Counted from the first letter of the stretch, positions 43,512 to 52,743 are shown. The stretch: 64,000 bases of DNA from GAS188 sp035949255 (GCA_035949255.1 DASZIL010000151.1:1-64000); one strand, 5' to 3'. Made by a program: numbers and translations. Notes: generated by a model from the sequence alone, not told the origin.

Positions 43512-44294
43512 ATGACTGCGGTCGATTTCGCCTCCTTCGTCGAAACCCTCGCCACCCATTCGGGCGATGCCATCTTGCCCTTCTTCCGCACCAGCCTCGC
43601 CGCTCTCGACAAATCGGCCGATGGGGCATTTGACCCCGTGACCGAGGCGGATCGTGCCGGTGAAGTCGCCATGCGGCGCTTGATCAACGCGAATTTTCCT
43701 TCCCATGGCATCATCGGAGAAGAATTCGGCGCCGAGCGGCGCGAGGCCGAATATGTCTGGGTTCTCGATCCGATCGATGGCACCAAGGCCTTCATCTGCG
43801 GCCTTCCGATCTGGGGGACCTTGATCGGCCTCACCCATAAGGGCCGTCCGGTCTACGGGATGATGAACCAGCCTTTCTCGCGCGAGCGCTTCAGCGGCGA
43901 CGGGAAGGCCGCGCGCTATGAGGGGCCGGCGGGCCGGCGCACGCTGCGCGTGCGCTCCTGCCCGAGTGTCGCCGAGGCCGTGATCTCGACCACGCATCCG
44001 GGCATGATGGCGCCTGCCGAAAGGCAGCGCTACGACCGCCTCGAGACGCGTGCCAAGCTCTCGCGCTATGGCGGAGATTGCTATGCTTACGCCATGCTGG
44101 CGGCCGGCCATATCGATCTCGTGGTCGAAGCGGGGCTCAATCCTTATGACATCGTCGCCATCATCCCCATCGTGCAAGGTGCCGGGGGTGTGATCACGTC
44201 CTGGAGCGGAGAGGATGCCTCGGGCGGAGGCGCCATCATCGCCGCGGGCGACAAGCGCGTGCATGAGGAGGCGCTCGCCATCCTCAACTCTTAG
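43512..44294 (+). CDS. hisN: Histidinol-phosphatase, inositol monophosphatase family
   Basis: 260 residues. Metal-binding motifs: GEEFGAERREAEYVWVLDPIDGTKAF (glutamate and the DPIDGT triad, about 75-100, quoted in part) and the C-terminal GLNPYDIVAIIPIVQGAGG. The pattern matches the HisN group that dephosphorylates histidinol phosphate in alphaproteobacteria lacking HisB phosphatase; myo-inositol phosphate is an alternative. ATG at 43512 is preferred over the GTG six bases upstream. The MmgR sRNA diverges from its promoter region. The stop codon lies in the edge of repeat copy 2. Confidence 0.85.
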   Translation: MTAVDFASFVETLATHSGDAILPFFRTSLAALDKSADGAFDPVTEADRAGEVAMRRLINANFPSHGIIGEEFGAERREAEYVWVLDPIDGTKAFICGLPIWGTLIGLTHKGRPVYGMMNQPFSRERFSGDGKAARYEGPAGRRTLRVRSCPSVAEAVISTTHPGMMAPAERQRYDRLETRAKLSRYGGDCYAYAMLAAGHIDLVVEAGLNPYDIVAIIPIVQGAGGVITSWSGEDASGGGAIIAAGDKRVHEEALAILNS

Positions 44295-44394
44295 AGCATG
44301 ATGGCCTTAAGTGGAATCGCCATCATGCTCTAAGTTATTAGTGAAGCATAATCTTTTCGGAAAAATGGGTTTCCATTTTTCCGGATCATGCTCT
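44293..44394. repeat. Two-hairpin intergenic repeat, copy 2
   Basis: Nearly identical to the element at 41651-41752. Here the first hairpin arms are perfect over 13 bp (AGAGCATGATGGC / GCCATCATGCTCT), and the second hairpin again has a CGGAAAAAT/ATTTTTCCG core. It begins inside the hisN stop codon and ends 15 bp before the stop of the convergent lysophospholipase gene, so it could serve as a two-way terminator between them. Confidence 0.85.
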
Positions 44395-44408
44395 GAGGCC
44401 GCGCACCG

Positions 44409-45395
44409 TCACACCGAGACGGTCGTCGTCTCCGTCTCCTGGGATGAAAGCTCGCCGCCAGGGAGGAAGGCATCGATCGCGGCGAGCGCCTGGTCGCGAA
44501 AGAAATCGCTTTCCATCAGCAATTCATGGCGTGCGCCGACGATGACGATGGCCGAACCCGTCTTCAGCCGCGATGCGAAGCGCTCCGTGGCTTGCATGGA
44601 AACCACGCGCTCATCACCGCTCGCGACGACGAGGAGTGGCGTCGCGATCCGGCGGGGAAAATTCGGATCCGAGAGAGCGCGCATCATATGGCAGGCGGAA
44701 GCGGTCCAATCGACGGTCGGAGCGCCGACCCCGAGATCGGGCGCGACAGACAGGATTGCCGCATTGCGCTCATAACGGGCGCGATCCGTGGACAGGCGAT
44801 TGTTCTCGAAGGGCATTGAAATGATCGAGGCAGATCCGCCGCCCGGAATGAAGCAGCGCCCCAAGCCGAAGCCTGAAAGCGTGGTGGCGAGCGCGGCCGT
44901 ATACTGAGGCGCGATTGTCGGCGAGAAGCCGATCATCGGTGAGGTCAGCGCGGCGCGCAGTGCCGGCGTTTGCCCGCGTCCGAGGCGCGCCAGAAATACC
45001 GCCGCGCCCATGGAATGAGCGACGACGAACCAGGGCTTGGGGCTCGACCCCGCCCCCATCTCGGCGAAGACCGCATCGAGATCGAGGTAATAATCCGAGA
45101 TTCGGCGCACATGCCCTTTCCTCGGATTGCGCAGCAGCCGCTCCGATCCCCCCTGCCCTCGCCAATCGAAGCTGATGACGTCGAAGCCGCGCGCACGGAA
45201 ATGGCCGACCGTCTCGAAATATTTCTCGATGAATTCGGCGCGGCCTTGCAGGAGAAGCACCGTGCCTTGAATCGGCATCGCGGATGTCGGCCATTGCGCG
45301 ACACGAAGCGCAACGCCATCCGCGGTGCGGATGCTGAGGCATTTCGCCTGCGCGGGGACGGGGTTATCGGGCGTGCCGACAAGATCGTTTCTCAT
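44409..45395 (-). CDS. Alpha/beta hydrolase, monoacylglycerol lipase / lysophospholipase type
   Basis: 328 residues from the ATG at 45395; the frame is open to 45464, overlapping nothing essential. The serine nucleophile is in VVAHSMGAAVF (GxSxG variant AHSMG), with FDWRGQGGSERL marking the PldB-like hydrolase family; likely acid and histidine residues are in VVASGDERVVS and VGARHELLME. It hydrolyses monoacyl lipids at or near the membrane. It is the third gene after hisC and tyrC on this strand, with 84 bp between the tyrC stop and its start. Confidence 0.82.
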   Translation of the reverse strand: MRNDLVGTPDNPVPAQAKCLSIRTADGVALRVAQWPTSAMPIQGTVLLLQGRAEFIEKYFETVGHFRARGFDVISFDWRGQGGSERLLRNPRKGHVRRISDYYLDLDAVFAEMGAGSSPKPWFVVAHSMGAAVFLARLGRGQTPALRAALTSPMIGFSPTIAPQYTAALATTLSGFGLGRCFIPGGGSASIISMPFENNRLSTDRARYERNAAILSVAPDLGVGAPTVDWTASACHMMRALSDPNFPRRIATPLLVVASGDERVVSMQATERFASRLKTGSAIVIVGARHELLMESDFFRDQALAAIDAFLPGGELSSQETETTTVSV

Positions 45396-45479
45396 TGAAG
45401 CGAGCCCAGCGATAAACCTCGACAAAATTAGGCCGAAGCCCGGTCCGAGGCAAAGCCTGGACAAGCCCGAGCGCGAGCC

Positions 45480-46421
45480 TCAGAGCTTGCGCCGGCCGAA
45501 ATCGGGCTCCGCCGTTTCCTGCCCTTGGCTCACGATGCCGCGCCTTATGGCGCGCGTGCGCGAGAAGAGATCGAAAAGCTTGTCTCCCTCCCCCCAGCGG
45601 ATGGCGCGCGCGAGCGCCGAAAGATCCTCGTTGAAGCGCGCCAACACCTCGAGGACGGCATCCTTGTTGTGCAAGAACACGTCGCGCCACATCGTGGGGT
45701 CGGACGCCGCGATGCGCGTGAAGTCGCGAAATCCGCCGGCCGAGAATTTGATCACCTCGGATTGGGTGACGGATTGAAGGTCATCGGCAGTGCCGACGAT
45801 ATTATAGGCGATGAGATGGGGCAGATGGCTCGTCACCGCGAGCACAAGATCGTGGTGATCGGCGGACATGATCTCGACGTTCGAGCCCATGCCCTCCCAG
45901 AAGGCCTGAATTCGGGCAACCGCATCGTCGTCCGTGCCTTCAGGCGGCGTCAAAATGCACCAGCGGTTGACGAAGAGCGAAGGAAAGCCCGCGGCGGGCC
46001 CTGAATTCTCGGTCCCGGCAACCGGATGAGCAGGCACGAAACGGGCGTGCGCGGGCAGATGCTCGAGCACCGATTTGATGACGGCGCTCTTCACTGAGCC
46101 GACGTCCGTCACGATCGCCCCCTGTCGAAGGTGAGGCGCGATCTCCGCGGCGACCGCGCCGCAGGCGCCGACTGGCACGCAGATGACCACCGCATCGGCG
46201 TCGCGAACGCTCTCGGCAAAGCTCGAGGCGATCTCGTCGCCGAGGCGGAGCGATGCCGCCTCGCGGCGGACCTCCTCGGAGATGTCGAAGAGCACGACGC
46301 GCCGCGCGAGCGCAAACCGGCGAGCCGCCAGCGCGATCGAGGAGCCGATGAGCCCGATGCCGACGATTGCTACTCGGTCGAAAGGCAAGGCTTCGCCAGG
46401 TTGGCGCAAAGCTTCAGCCAC
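45480..46421 (-). CDS. tyrC: Prephenate/arogenate dehydrogenase
   Basis: 313 residues with the NAD(P)-binding motif IVGIGLIGSSIALAARR (about 19-35), then DVGSVKSAVI and the catalytic histidine region VPAHPVAGTENSGP. It oxidatively decarboxylates prephenate or arogenate in tyrosine synthesis. Its start overlaps the end of hisC by 8 bases, the usual hisC-tyrC pairing in rhizobia, where the aminotransferase supplies the paired transamination. Confidence 0.9.
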   Translation of the reverse strand: MAEALRQPGEALPFDRVAIVGIGLIGSSIALAARRFALARRVVLFDISEEVRREAASLRLGDEIASSFAESVRDADAVVICVPVGACGAVAAEIAPHLRQGAIVTDVGSVKSAVIKSVLEHLPAHARFVPAHPVAGTENSGPAAGFPSLFVNRWCILTPPEGTDDDAVARIQAFWEGMGSNVEIMSADHHDLVLAVTSHLPHLIAYNIVGTADDLQSVTQSEVIKFSAGGFRDFTRIAASDPTMWRDVFLHNKDAVLEVLARFNEDLSALARAIRWGEGDKLFDLFSRTRAIRRGIVSQGQETAEPDFGRRKL

Positions 46422-47535
46422 GGGCCGGCGCGGCCCCGCGAAGGAACTTCTCGAGCGTCGCCACCACCTTGTGATTGGCTTCCTCCGAACCGATGGTCAA
46501 GCGCAGCGCGTTCGGCAGGTTATACGCGCCGAGCGTGCGCAAGATGAGCCCGTGCCGCGCGAGATAGGCATCGGCATCCTTGGCGGTCTTGCCTGGCTCC
46601 GTCGCGAAATGGATCAGCAGGAAATTGCCGACGCTCGGCGTGACCGTGAGCCCGAGCGCCGTGATCTTCGAGGTGAGCCAGGCGAGCCAGCGATCATTAT
46701 GCGCGAGCGCGGCCGCGATATGGGCATCATCCGTTATGGCCGCGGCGCCGGCAGCGATCGCGGCGCCGTTCACATTGAAGGCGCTGCGGATGCGGTTGAG
46801 CGCATCCACGACATGGGCTGGCCCGTAAAGCCAGCCGATACGCAGATTGGCGAGGCCGAAAATCTTCGAGAAGGTGCGCGTCATCACCACATTGTCGCTC
46901 GTCGAGACGAGCTCGAGGCCCGAAGCATAATCATTGCGCCGCACATACTCGGCATAAGCCGCGTCGAGCACGAGGAGGACATGCGGGGGCAGGCCCGCGT
47001 GCAATCGCTTGACCTCGCTGAAGGCAATATAGGTCCCGGTCGGGTTGTTCGGATTGGCAAGGAAGACGATTCTGGTGCGCAGCGTGACAGCCTTGAGGAG
47101 AGCGTCGACATCCGTCTGGAAATCGCGCTCCTTGGCGATGACCGGCTTGCCTCCCGCGGCACGGATCGCGATGGGGTAGACAAGGAAGCCGTATTCGCTC
47201 ATCACCCCCTCGTCACCAGGCCCGATATAGGCGTTGGCGAGAAGGCTCAACAGCTCGTCTGACCCCGAGCCGCACAGGATGCGCTCCGCATCGAGGCCGT
47301 ATTTCGCCGCGATCGCCTCGCGCAGCTTCGTCGAAAGGCCGTCGGGGTAGAACTCGAGCCCTTGCACCGCCGCTTTGAAGGCCTCGATCGCCTTCGGCGA
47401 AGGACCGAGCGGGGTCTCGTTCGAGGAGAGCTTGTAGATCTTCTCGACGCCTTCGGCCGTGCTCTTGCCGGGCACATAGGCCTCGATGTCGAGCACGCCC
47501 GGGCGGGGCTGAGGGCGAGACGAGGCGGCAAGCAT
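46414..47535 (-). CDS. hisC: Histidinol-phosphate / aromatic aminotransferase
   Basis: 373 residues, fold-type I aminotransferase. The PLP lysine lies in TRTFSKIFGLANLRIGW; other markers are KLSSNETPLGPSP at the N-terminus and NPNNPTGTY. HisC converts imidazole acetol-phosphate to histidinol phosphate, and HisC-type enzymes next to tyrC often also transaminate prephenate or aromatic keto acids. It heads the hisC-tyrC-lipase run. Confidence 0.89.
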   Translation of the reverse strand: MLAASSRPQPRPGVLDIEAYVPGKSTAEGVEKIYKLSSNETPLGPSPKAIEAFKAAVQGLEFYPDGLSTKLREAIAAKYGLDAERILCGSGSDELLSLLANAYIGPGDEGVMSEYGFLVYPIAIRAAGGKPVIAKERDFQTDVDALLKAVTLRTRIVFLANPNNPTGTYIAFSEVKRLHAGLPPHVLLVLDAAYAEYVRRNDYASGLELVSTSDNVVMTRTFSKIFGLANLRIGWLYGPAHVVDALNRIRSAFNVNGAAIAAGAAAITDDAHIAAALAHNDRWLAWLTSKITALGLTVTPSVGNFLLIHFATEPGKTAKDADAYLARHGLILRTLGAYNLPNALRLTIGSEEANHKVVATLEKFLRGAAPARG

Positions 47536-47950
47536 AAAGCAAATCCCACATGGCGGCGAAGCGTGGCGTTAAACACGCCTGTGCCGCTCAAGGTCAAGGC
47601 CAAAGCCTGTAATTCTCGCCGTCCACGGCTATCCATGGCCGCGTCCATGTCCGTCCGTGGCCCCGCGCCGCCGCTCCCTTCCATTCAGAGCCTCCCCATC
47701 CGGCCGCCGTCTCCGGATGGGGTCGCCCATCCAAGCCTGCTGTAACGAATTGGGTTTTCGCCTGCGTATAGCCTTCCAAGAAATCCGTTCGAATGTGAAA
47801 TTTTCGGCAAATTGGCGCGTGGCAAAAAACCGAATTGAGCGCTCCTCGAGGATATATGGATCATTCCAGGGACAGTAAGCGGGCACCGGCCGTCTTGCGG
47901 TCACAGGAACGCGCCATGCTCGTCCGCACACTCCAGAGCGGAGGAGAACC
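47536..47950. other. Non-coding gap upstream of the cytochrome b gene
   Basis: 415 bp with no supported gene. It holds a perfect inverted repeat (47694-47722) and then an A/T-rich stretch (47750-47850) that probably contains the promoter of the following cytochrome operon, although no convincing -35/-10 pair was found. Confidence 0.5.
47694..47722. repeat. Perfect 10-bp inverted repeat
   Basis: CCCCATCCGG at 47694-47703 pairs with CCGGATGGGG at 47713-47722 around a 9-base loop. There is no T-run, so it is not a clear terminator. It lies in the gap between divergent hisC and the cytochrome b gene and could be an operator or an RNA hairpin. Confidence 0.55.
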
Positions 47951-48640
47951 ATGACCTCCGAACCCGTCGAGCCGAGAAATGTCCTGGTCCATCCCGGCAT
48001 GGTGCGCATCACCCATTGGATCAATGCGGCCGCCATCCTTATCATGATCGGCTCGGGCTGGCGCATCTACAACAACGTGCCGATCTTTCCCGCGATCGAA
48101 TTTCCCCTTTGGGCGACGCTAGGGGGTGATCCCGATCTCACCTACGCCCGCAACAGCGATGTCGGCTTCTCGAACGCGCTGCTCTGGCATCTCGCGGGAA
48201 TATGGCTTTTCACTGTGAACGGCCTGGTCTACCTCGTCTACGGCATCCTTTCGGGGCGACTCTTCCGCAAGCTCTTTCCGATCCGCCCGCGAGAGGTCCG
48301 GGAGACGATTGTCGACGCGCTTCGCTTCAAGCTCGCCCATGATGACCTTACGATCTACAACGGCGTGCAAAAGCTTCTCTATCTCGGCGTCATCGCGGCG
48401 ATGATTCTTGCGGCGATCTCCGGCCTTTCACTCTGGAAGCCGGTGCAGTTCCAAGTCCTGATCACCCTCTTCCAGGGGTTCCAGGGGGCAAGGCTCGTGC
48501 ATTTCCTATGCATGTCGGCGATCGTGCTCTTTCTCTTCGTGCATGTAACGCTCGCGCTCCTCGTCCCGCGCACGCTCGTGGCGATGCTCACGGGACGGAT
48601 TCGCGCGCCTTCCCCGACTTCACTCGAACCGGCGGAGTGA
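47951..48640 (+). CDS. Cytochrome b561-type membrane subunit
   Basis: 229 residues with four main membrane segments. Heme-ligand histidines fit VRITHWINAAAIL, LLWHLAGIW, LVHFLCMSAIVL and LFVHVTLALL. This is the family of di-heme cytochrome b subunits that link quinones to periplasmic oxidoreductases. The next gene, 4 bp downstream, encodes a molybdopterin oxidoreductase, so the pair should form a membrane-bound molybdoenzyme, with this protein passing electrons. A GGAG site precedes the ATG. Confidence 0.85.
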   Translation: MTSEPVEPRNVLVHPGMVRITHWINAAAILIMIGSGWRIYNNVPIFPAIEFPLWATLGGDPDLTYARNSDVGFSNALLWHLAGIWLFTVNGLVYLVYGILSGRLFRKLFPIRPREVRETIVDALRFKLAHDDLTIYNGVQKLLYLGVIAAMILAAISGLSLWKPVQFQVLITLFQGFQGARLVHFLCMSAIVLFLFVHVTLALLVPRTLVAMLTGRIRAPSPTSLEPAE

Positions 48641-48644
48641 AGCG

Positions 48645-49436
48645 ATGAGCAAGCGGTTCCTTTCACACTCCCTCTTTCGGCCCGCGCGAGGCGTCGATCA
48701 ATCCGTGCTCGCCGAGAACGAGCCTCTCGTCCGATCTCTCGAGCGGCGCCTGTTCCTGCGTCAGGGCCTCAGCCTCGGCGCGCTGACCTTGCTTACCGGC
48801 TGCGACATCTCGAACAAGGAAAGCGTGCAGGCGGTGCTCAAGGGCTTTTCGCACTGGAACGACCGGGTGCAGGCGTGGCTCTTCGATCCGACGAAGCTCG
48901 CGCCGACTTTCTCGGAGGCCGAGGTGATGAAGCCGCCGCGCTTCAACGCCTTCTACAGCATCGACGAGGTGAAGCCGGTCGATGCCGCGACGTGGAAGCT
49001 CGAGGTCGGCGGGCTCGTCAAGGACAAGCGGCCCTGGACGCTCGATCGCATCAACGCCCTGCCGAAAGTCTCACAGATCACCCGTCATGTTTGTGTCGAG
49101 GGCTGGGACTATATCGGCAAATGGAGCGGTGTGGGTCTCAGTCGATTCCTGCAAACCATCGAGGCCGATCTCACGGCCAAATACGTCGCTTTCGAATGCG
49201 CCGATGATTATTCGGGATCAATCGACATGGCGAGCGCCTTGCATCCGCAGACTCAGCTCACGACCCATTATGCCGATGAGCCGATCGGCGACCCCTATGG
49301 TTTCCCCTTGCGGCTTCGGGTTGCCACCAAGCTCGGTTTCAAGATGCCGAAATGGATCACCTCCATCGAGGTCACCAATGAATATCCGGGCGGTTATTGG
49401 GAAGATCGCGACTACAACTGGTTTAGCGGATTATGA
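48645..49436 (+). CDS. Molybdopterin-dependent oxidoreductase, MsrP/sulfite-oxidase fold
   Basis: 263 residues. The molybdenum-ligating cysteine is C150 in TRHVCVEGWDYIG; the region GLSRFLQTI and the C-terminal KWITSIEVTNEYPGGYWE match YedY/MsrP and related oxidoreductases. The N-terminus has a twin-arginine pair (RRLFLRQG, about 34-41) and then a hydrophobic stretch with LLTGC, suggesting Tat export and perhaps lipid anchoring. MsrP repairs oxidised methionine in the periplasm, but its partner there is the heme protein MsrQ, whereas here it is a larger b561 cytochrome, so the substrate may differ. Confidence 0.82.
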   Translation: MSKRFLSHSLFRPARGVDQSVLAENEPLVRSLERRLFLRQGLSLGALTLLTGCDISNKESVQAVLKGFSHWNDRVQAWLFDPTKLAPTFSEAEVMKPPRFNAFYSIDEVKPVDAATWKLEVGGLVKDKRPWTLDRINALPKVSQITRHVCVEGWDYIGKWSGVGLSRFLQTIEADLTAKYVAFECADDYSGSIDMASALHPQTQLTTHYADEPIGDPYGFPLRLRVATKLGFKMPKWITSIEVTNEYPGGYWEDRDYNWFSGL

Positions 49437-49583
49437 AGTCTAATTCCGAGGAGCTCCGCCCGCTCATATCCCGCGGATTGCGAGAACAATCGGCCTGTGC
49501 GAAGTGCGGGAGGCTAAGATTCGCACCATGCCCATCTTGACACAAAATCCGAGCCGGGGCGCGCCGTACAGGGAAAGCCGTCT

Positions 49584-50357
49584 ATGAAGACCACCGCTGT
49601 CGACCCAAGCTCGCCTTGCGGCATTGCCGTCATGGCGAAAGCCTCCATCCCCGGCCGCACCAAGACGCGCCTCGTGCCGCCGCTCACCTTCGAGGAGGCT
49701 GCCGCTCTCAACACCGTCTTCCTCAAGGACGCCTTTGCCAATATCGCGGAAGCTTCGCGCGTCACGCCGATTCGCGGCTTTGCGGCCTATGGCTCCATCG
49801 GCGAGGAATCTTTCTTCGAAGATCTTGCCGAGACGCCGCCGGGCCTGATCCCGGCGGCGTTCCCGAATTTCGGCGAATGCCTTTTTGCCGGCATCGAAGG
49901 CGTGCTGGCGGCCGGTTGCTCCTCGGCCTGCGTGCTCAATGCCGACACGCCGGATTTGCCGACCGAACATCTCGTGAGTATCGCGCGCGAGCTTGCCGGC
50001 GGCCGTGATCGGGTGGTGATCGGCCCGGCCGATGACGGCGGCTATTATATTCTCGGCATCGCGAGGCCCCATCGACGCCTGTTCGCCGACATCGACTGGA
50101 GCACGGAGCGGGTGTTCGCCCAGACGCTCGCACGCGCGAAGGAACTCCATCTCGAGGTCGTCACCTTGCCGATGTGGAGCGATATCGACGATGCACAAAC
50201 GCTTCGGCGCTTCGCGAGCCGCGGTGACGCCGCGAAGGGCGGAGCGCGACCCTTCGCGGCGCCCCATAGCCATGCGCATTTGCGAAAGAGGCTCCGCGCA
50301 AGCGACCTTGCCCGGCGCCTTGCGCCCGCTTCCGGCATCCAGGTCGACGCCGCGTGA
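49584..50357 (+). CDS. DUF2064 / TIGR04282 family glycosyltransferase-like protein
   Basis: 257 residues. The opening GIAVMAKASIPGRTKTRLVP and the ADTPDLPTEHLVSI plus GPADDGGYYILGI segments are diagnostic of the TIGR04282/DUF2064 group, a GT-A-like fold related to nucleotidyltransferases. The family sits in several uncharacterised biosynthetic clusters; its chemistry is not proven. It is the first gene of four joined by GTGA stop/start overlaps. The last 40 residues are a basic extension. Confidence 0.82.
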   Translation: MKTTAVDPSSPCGIAVMAKASIPGRTKTRLVPPLTFEEAAALNTVFLKDAFANIAEASRVTPIRGFAAYGSIGEESFFEDLAETPPGLIPAAFPNFGECLFAGIEGVLAAGCSSACVLNADTPDLPTEHLVSIARELAGGRDRVVIGPADDGGYYILGIARPHRRLFADIDWSTERVFAQTLARAKELHLEVVTLPMWSDIDDAQTLRRFASRGDAAKGGARPFAAPHSHAHLRKRLRASDLARRLAPASGIQVDAA

Positions 50358-51688
50358 AGCTCGAGGCGAAGGGCGGCACGCTCCAATCCATGCGGGGGCT
50401 ATGCGGTTGCGCCGTCGCGCTCATCGGCTTGGCGCTCATCGCGCGCCATGCGCAATGGCTCGATGATTTTAATCTCTTCGTCCCGACGGTTTGGGCACAA
50501 TGCCTCGTCTACGCGCTCAGCGCCTTTTTATTGCTGCAGCGATGGCCCTCGGCCGGCGATGGCCGCATCCTATTGGCGGTCATCCTTTGCGTCGCGGTGA
50601 TCTTGCGCCTCATCGCGTTCGAGACCCCGCCGAATTTCCTCTCGACCGATGTCTATCGCTATGTCTGGGACGGGAGGGTGCAGGGCGCTGGCATCAACCC
50701 TTATCTTTACATTCCCTCCGACCCGGCGGTGGCTTCGCTTCGCGACGATGCGATCTACCCTCATATCAACCGGCTTTATTCGGCGCCGACGATCTATCCG
50801 CCTTTCGCGCAAATGGCGTTCTTCGCCATCACGCGCTTCGCCGAGAGCGTCAATTCGATGCGGCTCGCCATGCTGGGATTCGAGGCGATCGCCGTTCTTG
50901 CGCTTGCGGTGCTGCTGAAGCGCCAGCGCCTGCCCGTGCATCGCCTCGCGCTTTACCTTTGGCATCCTCTCCCGATCTGGGAATTCGCTTGCGGCGCCCA
51001 TGTCGACGCGGTCGTGCTCGCGATGTCGCTTCTCGCCATCATCGCCGCGATGTCGAATAGGCGAAGCCTTTCGGGTGCGTTGCTCGCCGCCGCGGCGCTC
51101 ACGAAATTCCTTCCCGTCGCCATCGCGCCCGCTCTCTATCGACGTTGGGATTGGCGCATGCCGGCAGCCTTCCTCGTCGTGGTCGTCTGCTCCTACGCGC
51201 TCTATTTAAGCGCTGGGTCGAAAGTGCTCGGCTTCCTCGAAAGCTACGCCGCGGAGGAAGGCATGACGCAAGGCCAAGGCGTGTTCATCGCCATGCTCTT
51301 GCAGGACATCGGGCTCGCGCCGCTGCCGGCGTTGCTAGGCTTTGCCGCCATCGCCTCGGCGGTGCTCGGAACGATGGTGATCCGGGCCCTTTCACGAAAT
51401 CGTGACATGGAGGCGATGCCGGCGCTCGCGGGAGGATTGGCGATCGCGACCCTCGTGCTGATTTCGCCCCATTACTCCTGGTATTTCTGCTGGCTCGTGC
51501 CGTTCATCTGTTTTCTGCCGAGAGCGTCCCTGATCTGCCTGACCTCGACCGTGTTTTATCTTTACCTTACGGATGAGCCCTTCAGCCTCTTGACGGACCT
51601 CTTGATCTACGCTCCCGCACTCGCGCTGTTCGTTTTCGAGCAGCGCCGGTTTTTCGTGCCGCTCCTGCAACAAGGATCGATCCCGTGA
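50354..51688 (+). CDS. GT-C fold membrane glycosyltransferase
   Basis: 444 residues, GTG start in a GTGA overlap with the gene before. About ten to twelve membrane segments. The first large loop carries STDVYRYVWDGRVQGAGINP (about 97-116), with the acidic residues typical of GT-C enzymes such as polyprenyl-phosphate-dependent mannosyltransferases. It would transfer a sugar from a lipid-linked donor on the outer face of the inner membrane. The GT2 enzyme encoded two genes downstream could make the lipid-linked donor. Confidence 0.8.
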   Translation: MKLEAKGGTLQSMRGLCGCAVALIGLALIARHAQWLDDFNLFVPTVWAQCLVYALSAFLLLQRWPSAGDGRILLAVILCVAVILRLIAFETPPNFLSTDVYRYVWDGRVQGAGINPYLYIPSDPAVASLRDDAIYPHINRLYSAPTIYPPFAQMAFFAITRFAESVNSMRLAMLGFEAIAVLALAVLLKRQRLPVHRLALYLWHPLPIWEFACGAHVDAVVLAMSLLAIIAAMSNRRSLSGALLAAAALTKFLPVAIAPALYRRWDWRMPAAFLVVVVCSYALYLSAGSKVLGFLESYAAEEGMTQGQGVFIAMLLQDIGLAPLPALLGFAAIASAVLGTMVIRALSRNRDMEAMPALAGGLAIATLVLISPHYSWYFCWLVPFICFLPRASLICLTSTVFYLYLTDEPFSLLTDLLIYAPALALFVFEQRRFFVPLLQQGSIP

Positions 51689-52743
51689 CTGTCCAACCGC
51701 GCTTCCCCGACGTCAGCCGCCGTTATTTCGAGGAGGTCTCGCAAGAACGCGAGGCCCATGCCGCGAAGGACCCGGTCTGCCTCTATCTCGAGGTGACGAA
51801 CCGCTGCAACCTGCCATGCACCACTTGCCCGCGGACGTTCGAGGAGCTGGAGCCGGAGAAGGACATGGCCTGGGACATGTTCACCTCGATCGTCGACCAG
51901 TTCCAAAGCGTGAAGCGCGTTGTCCTGCATGGTGTCGGCGAGCCGATGATGGTGAAGGATTTGCCGCGCATGGTGTCCTACCTCAAGGCGCGTGGCGTCT
52001 ACGTCCTGTTCAACACCAACGGCACTCTGCTCAAGACGAAGAAGAGCCGCGAGCTTATCGAGGCCGGCCTCGACGAATTGCGCGTCTCGCTCGACGCCGC
52101 CGAGGCCGGCGCCTACGCCAAGATTCGCGGCCGCGACATGTTCGATGCCATCGTGCGCAACCTCAAGGGCTTCCTCGGTCTCAAGCAGGAGATGGGCGTC
52201 GAACACCCGCGCGTCTCGCTCTGGTTGACGGGGCTGAAGGAGACGATCGAGCAGCTTCCCGCCTTTATCGACGTCGCGCATCAGATCGGGGTGAAGGAGG
52301 TGCATCTGCAGCGCCTCGTCTATTTCCCCGAAGGCCAGGGAATGGCGCGCCCCTCTTCCTCGCTTTTCGAAAGCATCGATACTGCCGAGCGCGTTTACAT
52401 TGACCGCGCCAAGGCGCGGGCGCAGGAGCTCGGCGTGTTCTTCGATGCCTCGGGCGCGTCCGAGCCCGAGGAGAGCCTCACGCGAGATATCAACGGCAAG
52501 CCCTGGTCGATGTGCCGCAGGCCCTGGTCGTTGATGTATTTCACGGCCCATGGCCGGGCCCTCCCTTGCTGCATCGCGCCCTTCTCCATGCACGGCTATG
52601 ACAGCTTCACGCTTGGCGATGCGAAGACGCAATCGCTCGCCGAAATCTGGAACGGGCCGGCCTACCGCCAATTCCGCGAGGAACTCTTGAGCGAGAAGCC
52701 GCCTTCGGCCTGCGCCAATTGCGGCCTGCGTTGGAGCTTGTGA
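51685..52743 (+). CDS. Radical SAM/SPASM protein
   Basis: 352 residues, GTG start in a GTGA overlap. The radical SAM cluster motif is CNLPCTTC (C41, C45, C48). The C-terminal part from about 270 has the SPASM-like auxiliary cluster: cysteines in SMCRRPWSLM, RALPCCIAPFSM and SACANCGLRW. Such proteins modify peptides, or sugars and cofactors. No precursor peptide gene is seen beside it. Its place between glycosyltransferase genes suggests that it modifies a sugar, lipid head group or glycosylated product. Confidence 0.85.
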   Translation: MTVQPRFPDVSRRYFEEVSQEREAHAAKDPVCLYLEVTNRCNLPCTTCPRTFEELEPEKDMAWDMFTSIVDQFQSVKRVVLHGVGEPMMVKDLPRMVSYLKARGVYVLFNTNGTLLKTKKSRELIEAGLDELRVSLDAAEAGAYAKIRGRDMFDAIVRNLKGFLGLKQEMGVEHPRVSLWLTGLKETIEQLPAFIDVAHQIGVKEVHLQRLVYFPEGQGMARPSSSLFESIDTAERVYIDRAKARAQELGVFFDASGASEPEESLTRDINGKPWSMCRRPWSLMYFTAHGRALPCCIAPFSMHGYDSFTLGDAKTQSLAEIWNGPAYRQFREELLSEKPPSACANCGLRWSL

